NCBI RefSeq assembly: GCF_000331735.1
Contig: NC_020126.1
Coordinates: 9,303,501-9,367,500 of the forward strand
Direction: 5' to 3'
DNA length: 64,000 nt
From: Myxococcus stipitatus DSM 14675
GTDB lineage: Bacteria > Myxococcota > Myxococcia > Myxococcales > Myxococcaceae
The first letter of the stretch is position 1. Each line of letters begins with the position of its first letter. Under the pieces are notes generated by a model. The model worked only from the letters and a program-made list of their open reading frames with translations. It was not told the DNA's origin and made no database searches. Of the stretch, positions 1-10,027 are shown piece after piece. The position numbers were made by a program, and so were the translations under genes.

Positions 1-242
1 TCCGCGCGCACCGTGCACGCATGCCGGGAGGCATGGACGGAGATGACGACGCCGTCACACGGCGCGCGCAGCTCGGTGGACGTCGGGTCCACCACGACGC
101 CGTCCCCCGCGAGGCGCTGGGCGAAGGCCGGGTCGGGCACCTCCTCCAGCCGCGCGGCCCAGCCGGAGAGGGGCGAGGCAAGCGTCAGCGTGGCGGGCGG
201 AGGAGACGCGGAGACGAGCTTGAGCGAAGGTCCGGGGTTCAT
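1..242 (-). CDS. PTS glucose-family EIIA domain protein (partial, 3' end outside window)
   Basis: The 80 visible N-terminal residues match the EIIA(Glc)/Crr fold: SPLSG near residue 23, the EEVPDPAFA segment, GDGVVVDPT, APCDGVVISV and the first conserved histidine in SRHACTV. EIIA domains pass phosphate from HPr to a sugar permease. The second, phospho-accepting histidine (HxGxxTV motif) lies beyond the window edge, so activity cannot be judged. The GTG/ATG choice is clear: the ATG at 242 overlaps the murQ stop as ATGA, so the two are translationally coupled. Its place beside murQ suggests uptake of MurNAc or GlcNAc. It could be a single EIIA or the front of an EIIA-HPr-EI fusion; the missing part decides. 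Confidence 0.85.
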   Translation of the reverse strand, partial: MNPGPSLKLVSASPPPATLTLASPLSGWAARLEEVPDPAFAQRLAGDGVVVDPTSTELRAPCDGVVISVHASRHACTVRA

Positions 243-1126
243 GAGGGGTCTGCCTCCTCCGAGGTGAGCGCGGCCAGGGCACGCCGGAGGTTTCCCCCGG
301 CGCGAGTCAGGACAGCGTCCGTGCGCGCCTCGTCCAGGCCCGCCAGGCCCAGCACCGCGCGCTTGACGGAGCCATGAATCGTGAGCGCCGCGGCGGCGCG
401 GGCCTCGTCCACCTTCGCCAGCCGGGAGACCATGGCCACGCAGCGCTGACGCAGCTTCGCGTTCTCCGGTCTCACGTCGACCATGAGGTTGTCGAAGACG
501 TGCCCCAGCCCCGCCATCACGGACGTGGAGAAGAGGTTCAGCATCACCTTCTGCGCCGTGCCCGCGCCCAGCCGCGTGGAGCCCGCGATGACCTCCGCGC
601 CGGTGGCCACGACGACTTCGTACGCGGCGACCTTCGCCAGCGCGGAGCGCGCCCGGCACACCAGCGCCACCGTGAGCGCGTCCCGGCTGCGCGCGACATC
701 CAGCACGCCCACCGTGAAGGCGCTGTGCCCGCTGGCGGAGACGCCCAACACCACGTCCTCCGGCCCCAGCTCCGCCGCGCGCGCCTTCTCGCGGCCCGCC
801 TCCTCGTCATCCTCCGCGCCGCCGTCGAAGCCCCGCGTGAGGTCCAGCCCGCCCGCCATCAGCACGCCCAGGCGCGAGGTGGGCCAGTCGAACGTGGGGC
901 CCAGCTCCAGCGCGTCCAGCGCCGCCAGCACCCCGGAGGAACCCGCGCCCGCGTACACCAGCCGGCCCTCGCCTCGGGACAGCCGCTCCACCGCGGCGTC
1001 CACCGCGGGGCTCAGCGAGGGCAGCGCCGGCAAGCAGGCCGCCACCGCCCGGGACTGACCGCCCCAGAGCGCCTCCAGCATCTCGGTCGTGCCCCAGGTG
1101 TCCAACCCCTGGAAGCGACGAGCCAT
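239..1126 (-). CDS. murQ: N-acetylmuramic acid 6-phosphate etherase
   Basis: Cytoplasmic SIS-domain lyase of 295 aa that splits the lactyl ether of MurNAc-6-phosphate, giving GlcNAc-6-phosphate and D-lactate in peptidoglycan recycling. The sugar-binding GAGSSG loop, VSASGHS loop and the family signature PENAKLRQR are present. Both catalytic glutamates known from E. coli MurQ (E83, E114) align with E74 in ALELGP and E105 in GGAED. The start at 1126 is chosen because GGAGGAG lies nine bases upstream; an in-frame ATG at 1147 would add seven residues. GlcNAc-6P made here would feed the nagA product encoded on the facing arm. It overlaps the EIIA gene by four bases. Confidence 0.93.
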   Translation of the reverse strand: MARRFQGLDTWGTTEMLEALWGGQSRAVAACLPALPSLSPAVDAAVERLSRGEGRLVYAGAGSSGVLAALDALELGPTFDWPTSRLGVLMAGGLDLTRGFDGGAEDDEEAGREKARAAELGPEDVVLGVSASGHSAFTVGVLDVARSRDALTVALVCRARSALAKVAAYEVVVATGAEVIAGSTRLGAGTAQKVMLNLFSTSVMAGLGHVFDNLMVDVRPENAKLRQRCVAMVSRLAKVDEARAAAALTIHGSVKRAVLGLAGLDEARTDAVLTRAGGNLRRALAALTSEEADPS

Positions 1127-1166
1127 GTGCTCCGTCTCCTCCGCCATGACTGTGACCCCCCGCGAC

Positions 1167-1183
1167 AACTGGTATCAAACTGG
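1167..1183 (+). promoter_or_regulatory. GntR/NagR-type operator candidate A
   Basis: AACTGGTATCAAACTGG. It shares the pattern TGGTATC-n-A-n-C-nGG with two further copies in the same intergenic region and lies between the murQ promoter and start codon. The half-site TGGT resembles known NagR/DasR-class operators; binding by the adjacent regulator is inference. Confidence 0.55.
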
Positions 1184-1191
1184 ACTCAGAG

Positions 1192-1219
1192 ATAGTACCA
1201 GCAAAAATCCGGTTTTCAA
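1192..1219 (-). promoter_or_regulatory. Predicted sigma-70 promoter of murQ-EIIA
   Basis: On the minus strand TTGAAA (1214-1219) is followed after 16 bases by TACTAT (1192-1197), a good vegetative promoter. The -10 region overlaps a partial operator-like TGGTA half-site, and a full copy of the operator-like motif (1167-1183) lies just downstream of the expected start point, which fits repression by the neighbouring GntR protein. Confidence 0.6.
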
Positions 1220-1302
1220 GGAGTAGTCCGCGTTTTCATGAGACGCACCGCATCACGCCCACCTCGTGTGTTGCACATTTGATAGAAGATTCAGCCACTT
1301 AG

Positions 1303-1320
1303 AGTGGTATCGTACCGGTA
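1303..1320 (+). promoter_or_regulatory. GntR/NagR-type operator candidate C
   Basis: AGTGGTATCGTACCGGTA, containing the inverted repeat GGTA-TCG-TACC. It lies between the two divergent arms, about 80 bases before the gntR start, and matches the copies at 1167 and 1356. Confidence 0.55.
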
Positions 1321-1355
1321 TTTTCAGGGTGGTCGGGAATAGCGTCTGGTGCTAT

Positions 1356-1373
1356 AGTGGTATCCAACTGGTT
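1356..1373 (+). promoter_or_regulatory. GntR/NagR-type operator candidate D
   Basis: AGTGGTATCCAACTGGTT, third copy of the motif. It begins inside a possible -10 element (TATAGT at 1353-1358) and ends 26 bases before the gntR start codon, a position suited to autorepression. Confidence 0.55.
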
Positions 1374-1399
1374 CGAAAGAACGGAGAGGAGACCCCGCG

Positions 1400-2185
1400 G
1401 TGGACACACGCAGAGCCGACCCCTTCGACAAGGGCGCGATTTCGAGCACGCTGCCCATGCCGCTCTATCTCCAGCTCGCCCGGCACCTGCGAGGCCTCAT
1501 CGTGGGCGGCCAGCTCGGGCACCTGGATGCGCTCCCTGGAGAGCGGGAGCTGGTGGAGAAGTTCGGCGTCTCGCGCGTCACCGTGCGCAAGGCGCTTCGG
1601 GAGCTTCAAACGGAAGGACTGCTGCAGCAGCGCCAGGGCGCGGGCACGTTCGTCAACCGCGTGCCGTACGTGGAGCAGCGGCTGTCGTCGCTCACCAGCT
1701 TCTCCGACGACATGGCCTCGCGAGGACTGTCCGCGGGCTCGGTCTGGTTGCAGCGCGTGGTGACGATGGCGACGCCCGAGGAGACGCTGGCCCTGGGCCT
1801 GAGCCCCGGCGCGACGGTGAGCCGGCTGCACCGGCTGCGCACCGCGAACGAGGCGCCCATGGCGCTGGAGCTCGCGGTCATCCCCACGCGCTTCCTGCCG
1901 GACCCGCGCACGGTGGAGGGCTCGCTGTACGGCGTGCTGCGAGCACGCGGCTTCACGCCGCATCGCGCGCTCCAGCGGCTGACGGCGGTGCGGCTCACCT
2001 CCGACCAGGCGGACCACCTGGGCGTGCAGGAGGGCACGGCGGCGCTCTACATCGAGCGGCGCACGATGATGGAGGACGGCACGCCGCTGGAGCTGGTGCG
2101 CTCGCAGTACCGCGGTGATGCGTACGACTTCGTGGTGGAGCTGAACATGAGCGGGGGCTCCGGGCCCCAGGAGCCCAACCGATGA
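1400..2185 (+). CDS. GntR/HutC-family transcriptional regulator (NagR/DasR-like)
   Basis: 261 aa. The N-terminal winged helix-turn-helix (about residues 18-88) contains PLYLQLARHLRG, PGERELVEKFGVSRVTVRKAL and QGAGTFV; the rest is a UTRA effector domain that in this class binds phosphorylated sugars such as GlcN-6P or GlcNAc-6P. The start is a GTG eight bases after GGAGAGGAG. Its stop overlaps the start of the SIS gene (ATGA), so it is the first gene of an amino-sugar operon and probably controls both that operon and the divergent murQ arm through the repeated TGGTATC motifs. Repressor role and effector are inferred from family and context. Confidence 0.9.
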   Translation: MDTRRADPFDKGAISSTLPMPLYLQLARHLRGLIVGGQLGHLDALPGERELVEKFGVSRVTVRKALRELQTEGLLQQRQGAGTFVNRVPYVEQRLSSLTSFSDDMASRGLSAGSVWLQRVVTMATPEETLALGLSPGATVSRLHRLRTANEAPMALELAVIPTRFLPDPRTVEGSLYGVLRARGFTPHRALQRLTAVRLTSDQADHLGVQEGTAALYIERRTMMEDGTPLELVRSQYRGDAYDFVVELNMSGGSGPQEPNR

Positions 2186-3219
2186 CCCCCTCGCCGCCTC
2201 TCCCCGTCATGGCCAAGGAGGCCGCGCAGGCCGCGGAGGTCGCGCGGCTCCAGCTCTCGCTCGGGGACGACGCCTTCGCGGAGCTGGGCGAGCGGCTTCG
2301 CCGCCATCCTCCGCGCTTCGTCGTCACGTGCGCGCGGGGCAGCTCGGACCACGCGGCCGTCTACGGCAAGTACCTCATCGAGACGACGCTGGGGCGCGCC
2401 GTGGCCTCGGTGGGCCCCAGCGTGGCGTCCATCTACGGCGCGCACGCGCTGGACTTGCGCGACGCGCTCTTCATCGCCGTCTCGCAGTCGGGGCGCAGCC
2501 CGGACCTCTTGAAGATGACGGAAGCGGCGCGAGCGGGAGGCGCGCTCGTGGTGGGGTTCGTCAACGAGCCCTCCGCGCCCCTCGCCGCCCTGTGCGACGT
2601 GAGCCTGCCGCTGGGCGCCGGCCCCGAGAAGAGCGTCGCGGCCACCAAGTCGTATCTGCTCTCCGGCCTCGCGTTCCTGAGGCTGGTGGCGCACTGGTCC
2701 GCGGACGCGAAGCTGCGCGAGGCCGTGGCCGCCTTCCCGGAGGCACTGGAGTCCGCGCGCGCGCTCGACTGGTGGCCCGCGCTGGAGACGCTGACCCACG
2801 CGCAGAGCCTGTACGTCGTCGGCCGAGGCAGCGGCCTGGGCGCGGCGCTGGAGCTGGCGCTGAAGCTCAAGGAGACGTGCCGCCTGCACGCGGAGGCGTT
2901 CAGCGCGGCGGAGGTCCTCCACGGTCCCCTGGGCCTGGTGCGGCCCGGCTTCCCGGTCATCGCGCTGGGGCAGGAGGACGGCTCCGCGGAGGGCACGCGC
3001 GGCGTGGTGCGCCGCATGCTGGAATTGGGCGCGGACGTCCGCTCCGTGCTCCCGGTGCCCGGCGCGGCGGCGCTGCCCACGGTGCCCGGGGTGCCGCTCG
3101 CGCTGGCGCCGCTGTGTCAGGTGCAGAGCTTCTATCTCGCGGTCCATCGGCTGGCCACCGCGCGGGGCCTGGACCCGGACGCGCCCGCCCACCTGCGCAA
3201 AGTCACGGAGACCGTGTGA
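2182..3219 (+). CDS. SIS-domain glucosamine-6-phosphate deaminase-like protein (NagB-II type)
   Basis: 345 aa with two SIS (sugar isomerase) domains and no glutaminase domain, matching the isomerase half of GlmS. Motifs are CARGSSDHAA, SQSGRSPDLL, EKSVAATKSY, GRGSGLGAALE and AEVLHGPLG. Proteins of this type that sit next to nagA act as the alternative GlcN-6P deaminase, producing fructose-6-phosphate and ammonia. It starts inside the gntR stop codon and its TGA overlaps the ATG of nagA by one base, so the three genes are tightly coupled. A role as a sugar isomerase without deaminase activity cannot be excluded from sequence. Confidence 0.85.
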   Translation: MTPSPPLPVMAKEAAQAAEVARLQLSLGDDAFAELGERLRRHPPRFVVTCARGSSDHAAVYGKYLIETTLGRAVASVGPSVASIYGAHALDLRDALFIAVSQSGRSPDLLKMTEAARAGGALVVGFVNEPSAPLAALCDVSLPLGAGPEKSVAATKSYLLSGLAFLRLVAHWSADAKLREAVAAFPEALESARALDWWPALETLTHAQSLYVVGRGSGLGAALELALKLKETCRLHAEAFSAAEVLHGPLGLVRPGFPVIALGQEDGSAEGTRGVVRRMLELGADVRSVLPVPGAAALPTVPGVPLALAPLCQVQSFYLAVHRLATARGLDPDAPAHLRKVTETV

Positions 3220-4382
3220 TGAGACAGCTCCTCTCGGGCGCACGAGTCTTCACCGGAGAGCACCTCCTCGAAGGGCACGTCGTGGTCCTCGATGCCGGGC
3301 GCGTCGCGGCGGTGGTTCCGCGCGAGGACGCACCGGTGGGCCTGACGACGCGGGTGCTGCCCTCCGAGGCGCTGCTCGTGCCGGGCTTCATCGACATCCA
3401 GGTGAACGGCGCGGGCGGCGTGCTGTTCAACGAGTCGCCCACCGCCGACGCCGCGCTCGCCATCGCGGCGACCATGCGGCGAACGGGCACCACGGGCCTG
3501 TTGCCCACGTTCATCACCGACGAGCCCCTGCGGACGACACGCGCCTGTGAAGCCGCCTCCGCCGCGCTGTCGCGCCCCGAGGGCGGCGTGCTGGGCATCC
3601 ACCTGGAGGGCCCGTTCATCAGCCCCAAGCGCCCCGGCGTCCACGAGCCGCGCTACATCCGAGAGCCGGACGAGGGCATCGTCGAGCGGCTCGCCTCGCT
3701 CGCGGAGCGGCTCGCGCGCTCGGGAGGACGGCTCCTGATGACGCTGGCGCCCGAGCAGGTGGAGGACCCGGTCATCCGCAGGCTCACCGCCGCGGGGGCG
3801 GTGCTGGCCGCGGGCCACACGGCGGCCAGCCACGAGCGCGCGATGCAGGCCGTCGCGGCGGGCGTGAGCGGCTTCACGCACCTGTTCAACGCCATGCCCC
3901 CGGTGTTCAACCGCGAGCCCGGCCCGGTGGTGGCGGGCTTCAGCGCCGACGAGGCGTGGTGCAGCGTCATCGTGGATGGCGTCCACGTCCACCCCGCGAA
4001 CCTGCGGCAGCTCTTGAAGGCCAAGCCCGCGGGCAAGGTCGTGCTCGTCACGGACGCCATGCCTCCGGTGGGCACGAAGGAGACGACGTTCGTCCTGTAC
4101 GGCCGCACCATCCTGCGACGCGAGGGGCGGCTGGTGACCCAGGACGGGACGCTGGCGGGGGCCGACATCGACATGGCGTCGGCGGTGCGCAACTGCGTCC
4201 AGTTGCTCGACGTCCCGCTCGAGGAGGCGCTGCGCATGGCCTCGCTCTACCCCGCGCGCGCGCTCGGCCTGGAGAAGCAGCTGGGGCGCATCATCCCGGG
4301 CCACCGCGCGGACCTCGCGCTCATCCAGCCCAACCTCTCCGTCCAGGCCACGTGGGTGGCTGGAAATGAGCAGTGGCACTGA
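3219..4382 (+). CDS. nagA: N-acetylglucosamine-6-phosphate deacetylase
   Basis: 387 aa amidohydrolase that removes acetate from GlcNAc-6P, giving GlcN-6P for the deaminase encoded just upstream. Family landmarks are visible: PGFIDIQVNGAGG, the metal-site HLEGPFISP, AGHTAASH, THLFNAMPP, VDGVHVHP and the catalytic aspartate in VTDAMPP; the C-terminus has PARALGL and GHRADLAL. The ATG at 3219 overlaps the preceding TGA (TGATG). The GlcNAc-6P can come from MurQ, or from chitin through the chitinase downstream and the PTS component. Confidence 0.95.
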   Translation: MRQLLSGARVFTGEHLLEGHVVVLDAGRVAAVVPREDAPVGLTTRVLPSEALLVPGFIDIQVNGAGGVLFNESPTADAALAIAATMRRTGTTGLLPTFITDEPLRTTRACEAASAALSRPEGGVLGIHLEGPFISPKRPGVHEPRYIREPDEGIVERLASLAERLARSGGRLLMTLAPEQVEDPVIRRLTAAGAVLAAGHTAASHERAMQAVAAGVSGFTHLFNAMPPVFNREPGPVVAGFSADEAWCSVIVDGVHVHPANLRQLLKAKPAGKVVLVTDAMPPVGTKETTFVLYGRTILRREGRLVTQDGTLAGADIDMASAVRNCVQLLDVPLEEALRMASLYPARALGLEKQLGRIIPGHRADLALIQPNLSVQATWVAGNEQWH

Positions 4383-4390
4383 GCCCCTGA

Positions 4391-4412
4391 CGCGGAGGCG
4401 ACACCCTCCGCG
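4391..4412. terminator. Hairpin after nagA
   Basis: CGCGGAGG and CCTCCGCG form a perfect 8-bp stem with a 6-base loop, nine bases after the nagA stop. No T-run follows, so it may slow rather than stop transcription. The rest of the 194-base gap before the chitinase shows no clear promoter or operator copy. Confidence 0.5.
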
Positions 4413-4576
4413 CGCGGCACGACGTCGCATGAAACACATCACACCTCGGGGCCTTGAGAGGAATTGACCCTGAAAAATGAGGTGGTGACTCCTTGCTGGA
4501 ACGGGTTCCCGAGCCGCCGCGCATGGACGCGCGGTGCACATCGGGCTCGCCACCCACCGCAGCCAGGAGAACAAGC

Positions 4577-6604
<2,028 letters not shown>

Positions 6605-6624
6605 GCAGTCCCGTGGCCCCTTCC

Positions 6625-6659
6625 GGGGAGGCGGAGCACGACTCCAAGCGTGCCTCCCC
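6625..6659. terminator. Hairpin between convergent chitinase and modC
   Basis: GGGGAG (6625-6630) pairs with CTCCCC (6654-6659), and GCACG (6636-6640) with CGTGC (6649-6653), leaving a five-base bulge. It sits 20 bases after the chitinase stop and just before the end of modC, so it may serve both strands. Confidence 0.45.
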
Positions 6660-6683
6660 TCCTCGGAAGCGGGCTGTGTCTGG

Positions 6684-7754
6684 CTATCGGAGCCTGCGGC
6701 ACGCGGCCGTCTTCACGGCCAGGTGGACCCGGGCTCCAGGGACGACGGCCAGCTCCCGCACGGAAGCGCCCGTGAGCCGCACCACCCAGCGCACTCCGGC
6801 CACGTCCACCGTCGCGGCCACCTCTCCCGCCCCCGCGTCCTCCAGCGCCACCACCGAGCCCGCGAGCACGTTGCGCGCGGAGACGCCCGTGAGCGGCCCC
6901 ATGGACAGGAGGATGTCTCCGGCGGGCACCGCGTAAGCGGCGCGGGCGCCCTCCGCGAGCTCCGGCGCGTCTGGCACCCACAGCGACAGTCCCTCCGTGA
7001 CGCGCAGGCGCGTGCCGCCCGCCTCGGGGCGCTCCAGGTGGCCCTCGAGGATGTTCTCCTCGCCTTCGGACTCCGAGGCCAGGAGTCCTCGCGCCGAGGC
7101 GCCCAACACCTGCGACGCGGGGCCCGTCGCGCGCACGTGGCCGTCCTCGAGCAGCAGGGCCTCCTTCGCCAGGACACGTGCCTCGCCCAGTTGGTGCGTC
7201 ACGTACAGCATCGGCACGCGGGCTTCGTCGCGCACGCGCAGCAGGTAGGGCAGCACCCGCTCCTTCAGCGTCACATCCAGCGCGGCCAGGGGCTCGTCGA
7301 GGAGGAGCAGCGCCGGGTCCGTGGCCAGCGCGCGGGCCAGCGCCACGCGCTGCTTCTCTCCGCCCGACAGCGTCGCTGGGTAGCGATGGAGCAGCGGCCC
7401 CAGCTCCAGCAAGGCCACGGCCTCGTCCACGCGCGAGGACCTTGCAGCGCGCGCGCCATAGCGCACGTTCTCCTCCGCCGTGAGGTGAGGGAACAGCAGC
7501 GCGTCCTGCGGCACGTAGCCCATGCGCCGGGCCTCGGGCGGCACCTCCACGTGCGCGGTGCTGTCCAACAACACGCGCCCGTCCACGACGACGCGCCCTC
7601 GCGCGCCTCGGCGGAGTCCCGCGAGCACTTCCAACAGCGACGTCTTCCCGGAACCCGAGCGCCCCAGCACCGCGACGGACGCGCCCGCCAGGCGCGCGTC
7701 CACTTCCAACGTGAAGCGCGCCAGGGGCAGGCGTACGGACAGCTCCAGGCTCAC
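6684..7754 (-). CDS. modC: Molybdate ABC transporter ATP-binding protein
   Basis: 356 aa. ABC ATPase domain with Walker A GRSGSGKTS, Q-loop VPQD, signature LSGGEKQR, Walker B LLLLDEPLAALD and switch His in VTHQ, followed by a C-terminal MOP/TOBE oxyanion-binding domain (TGVSARNVLAG, about residues 290-350) typical of ModC. It energises molybdate import with the ModB permease. It is the last gene of the leftward modABC set; a 94-base gap separates it from modB, longer than usual for the operon, but no promoter is obvious there. Confidence 0.93.
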   Translation of the reverse strand: MSLELSVRLPLARFTLEVDARLAGASVAVLGRSGSGKTSLLEVLAGLRRGARGRVVVDGRVLLDSTAHVEVPPEARRMGYVPQDALLFPHLTAEENVRYGARAARSSRVDEAVALLELGPLLHRYPATLSGGEKQRVALARALATDPALLLLDEPLAALDVTLKERVLPYLLRVRDEARVPMLYVTHQLGEARVLAKEALLLEDGHVRATGPASQVLGASARGLLASESEGEENILEGHLERPEAGGTRLRVTEGLSLWVPDAPELAEGARAAYAVPAGDILLSMGPLTGVSARNVLAGSVVALEDAGAGEVAATVDVAGVRWVVRLTGASVRELAVVPGARVHLAVKTAACRRLR

Positions 7755-7848
7755 GAGCGCACCCTTCGTCCCTTCTCAGTGGCGCATGCAGCCACGCAGG
7801 TCCGCACCGACAGGTGAAGCGCCCTCACCGCCGCATCGAAGCGCGTGC

Positions 7849-8523
7849 TCACGCGCGCACCCGCCGTCCCCGCCAACGCGTCAGCCCCTCTGTTGCGTAC
7901 ACCGCGACGAAGGCCAGCGCCGCCGCGATGCCCGCCAGTTGAAGCGCCCGCTCGTCCTGCCCCAACTGCGTGTGCTGGAAGATGGCGAGCGACAGCGTCT
8001 GCGTGCGCCCCGGGATGTTCCCCGCCACCAGCACCGTCGCGCCGAACTCCCCGAGCGCGCGCGAGAACGCCAGGAGCGCCCCCACCGCCACGCCGCGCCA
8101 GGCCAGGGGCAACGTCACCCGGAAGAACGCTCGCGCGCGCGAATCGCCCAGCGTCCGAGCCACCGCCACAAGCCTCGGGTCCACCTCTTCAAACCCCGAG
8201 CGCGCCGAGCGGACCAGCAGCGGAAACGCCATCACCGCGCTGGCCAGCACCACCGCGCCGGGCGTGAACACCACCTCCACGCCCATCGCATCCAGCACGC
8301 GGCCCACGGGCCCGTTGCGCCCGAGCAACTCCAACAGCACCAGCCCCACCGCCGTGGGCGGCAACACCAGCGGCAGCGCGAGCACCGTGTCCACCACGCC
8401 TCGCCCCGGGCCTCGCCAGCGCGCCAGCGCATACGCCACGGCCACCCCGGGCGGAAGGATGACGAGCGTGGCCACCGCCGCCACCGTCAACGTGAAGAGC
8501 ACCAACCCCGTCGTGTCCGTCAC
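7849..8523 (-). CDS. modB: Molybdate ABC transporter permease
   Basis: 224 aa, all-helical inner-membrane protein of the ModB/CysTW family. The EAA loop is visible as ARTLGDSRARAFFRVTLPLA, preceded by LPLVLPPTAVGL and followed by ALGEFGATVLVAGNIPG, all typical of ModB. The start is taken as the GTG at 8523, whose GTGA overlaps the modA stop; this gives the normal family length (about 225-230 aa). Confidence 0.92.
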   Translation of the reverse strand: MTDTTGLVLFTLTVAAVATLVILPPGVAVAYALARWRGPGRGVVDTVLALPLVLPPTAVGLVLLELLGRNGPVGRVLDAMGVEVVFTPGAVVLASAVMAFPLLVRSARSGFEEVDPRLVAVARTLGDSRARAFFRVTLPLAWRGVAVGALLAFSRALGEFGATVLVAGNIPGRTQTLSLAIFQHTQLGQDERALQLAGIAAALAFVAVYATEGLTRWRGRRVRA

Positions 8524-9290
8524 TTCGCCCGCGTCCCCGTGTCCGCCACGAGCACCCCGAAGCCATGCCGCGCGAAGGCCGCTCTCGCCGGCTCCGACTG
8601 GAGGAAGCGCACGAAGGCCCGGCCCGCCTCCGGTGACTTGCCCTTCGTCAGCGCCGCCACCGGATAGACGATGCGCGGCGCCGCCGCCGTCGGCACCTCG
8701 AACGCCACGCGCACCTTCTTCGACTGCGCCGCGTCCGTCGCGTACACCACGCCCGCGTCCACGCGCCCCGCCTCCACCGCCGCCAGCGCTCCCCGGACAT
8801 CCAGCGCGGGCACGACCTTGGAGGTCAGGTCCGTCCACAACCCCACCTTCTCCAGCCACGCCTTCGCGTACATCCCCGCGGGCACCAGCGCCGGGTCCGC
8901 CAGCGACAGCCGCTTCACCCCCTTCAAGTCCTCGGGCTTCGCGAGCGCGCGCTTCGCATCCACCGGCACCACCACCACCAACCTGTTGGACAAGAGGTCC
9001 ACCCGCGTTCCGGGTTGCACGAGACCCGCGGCCTGGACCGAGTCCATCCTCGCCACATCCGCGGAGAGGAAGGCATCCGCGGGAGCCCCCGCCATCGCCT
9101 GACGCGCCAGGTCGCCCGAGGAGCCCAGCGCCAGCACGACTGTGTGTCCCGTCGCCTTCGCGAACACCGGCTGCAGCTCCTGGAGCACATCCGTGGTGCT
9201 GGCCGCCGCGAACACGAGCGCCTCTTCGGCTCGCGCGGACGCCGCCGCGAGCACCAGGAAAGTGACGCACAACCTGGACATGGTACGCAT
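8520..9290 (-). CDS. modA: Periplasmic molybdate-binding protein
   Basis: 256 aa with a Sec signal peptide ending near ASARA. ModA signatures follow: FAAASTTDVLQEL near the mature N-terminus, LALGSSGDLARQ, GAPADAFLSAD and, near the C-terminus, YPVAALTKGKSPEAGRAFVRFL. It delivers molybdate to ModBC. The start at 9290 has GGAGGAG ten bases upstream; an in-frame ATG at 9281 is an alternative. It is the first gene of the leftward transporter operon and diverges from a MarR-type regulator. Confidence 0.93.
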   Translation of the reverse strand: MRTMSRLCVTFLVLAAASARAEEALVFAAASTTDVLQELQPVFAKATGHTVVLALGSSGDLARQAMAGAPADAFLSADVARMDSVQAAGLVQPGTRVDLLSNRLVVVVPVDAKRALAKPEDLKGVKRLSLADPALVPAGMYAKAWLEKVGLWTDLTSKVVPALDVRGALAAVEAGRVDAGVVYATDAAQSKKVRVAFEVPTAAAPRIVYPVAALTKGKSPEAGRAFVRFLQSEPARAAFARHGFGVLVADTGTRAK

Positions 9291-9390
9291 TCCCTCTACG
9301 CTCCTCCGTTCAGGAACGCATTGTCCGCACGGCAGCCCACGCCGTGACAACGGGTTGACCCGTGGGACCCTGCCCGCTAAGCCATTCTCC

Positions 9391-9903
9391 GTGTCACGGA
9401 CTATCCACCCCAAAGAGGATGAAGACATCTCGGCGGACGTGCTGAAGCTCCAGCAGCTCCTGCTCGCGCTGGGTCGGCGCCGTTCGCTCCGTGACCCCAT
9501 CGCCAGCACCTGCGAACAGCTCCAGTTCACCCCGCCGCAGGTGCATGCCCTGCTCTGGCTGGGTCAGGACGGCTCGCTCACCATGGGCGAGCTCGCCCGC
9601 CGCCTGGGTGTCACCGAGAAGACAGTCACGGGCCTGGTCGACCGCCTGGAACGGGAGGGCCACCTGCTGCGCGAGCGCAGCGCGTCCGACCGCCGCGTCG
9701 TCCGCTGCCGGCTCACCCCCGAAGGGCTCCAGACGTACCAGAAGCTGGAGCGGTTCATGGTCCAGGGCATGGGCCAGTTGCTGAACATCCTCGACGCGGG
9801 AGACCGCAAGGCGCTCTTCCGCATCCTCGAGAAGCTCCTGCGCCGCATGGACACCCTGCCCGCGGCGGCCGCCGCCCCAGGCACGCGCGAGCGCTCGGCC
9901 TGA
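9391..9903 (+). CDS. MarR-family transcriptional regulator
   Basis: About 170 aa. The winged helix is clear: QVHALLWLGQDGSLTMGELA, LGVTEKTVTGLVDRLEREG and ERSASDRRVVRCRLTPEG. It is divergent from modABC with a 100-base shared gap, which suggests but does not show that it controls molybdate uptake; the usual regulator there is ModE, which this is not. The start is uncertain: the GTG at 9391 is the first in-frame initiator near the conserved region and has no good Shine-Dalgarno sequence. Confidence 0.85.
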   Translation: MSRTIHPKEDEDISADVLKLQQLLLALGRRRSLRDPIASTCEQLQFTPPQVHALLWLGQDGSLTMGELARRLGVTEKTVTGLVDRLEREGHLLRERSASDRRVVRCRLTPEGLQTYQKLERFMVQGMGQLLNILDAGDRKALFRILEKLLRRMDTLPAAAAAPGTRERSA

Positions 9904-10027
9904 AGGCCGTTGGGCGGGCGAGCACCGCTCGCTCTATCGTGCCGTCATCCCGGGGGCGACCCACCTCACAGGAGGACCTCGCACCCGAGCCGCCGTGACC
10001 TGGAGGTCGACGCAGGGGAGGCACGTG

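Noticed and set aside
7849..9270. Single large open frame covering modB and modA region on the minus strand
   Set aside because: Only the part after the GTG at 8523 codes ModB; the upstream part is an out-of-frame reading of modA.
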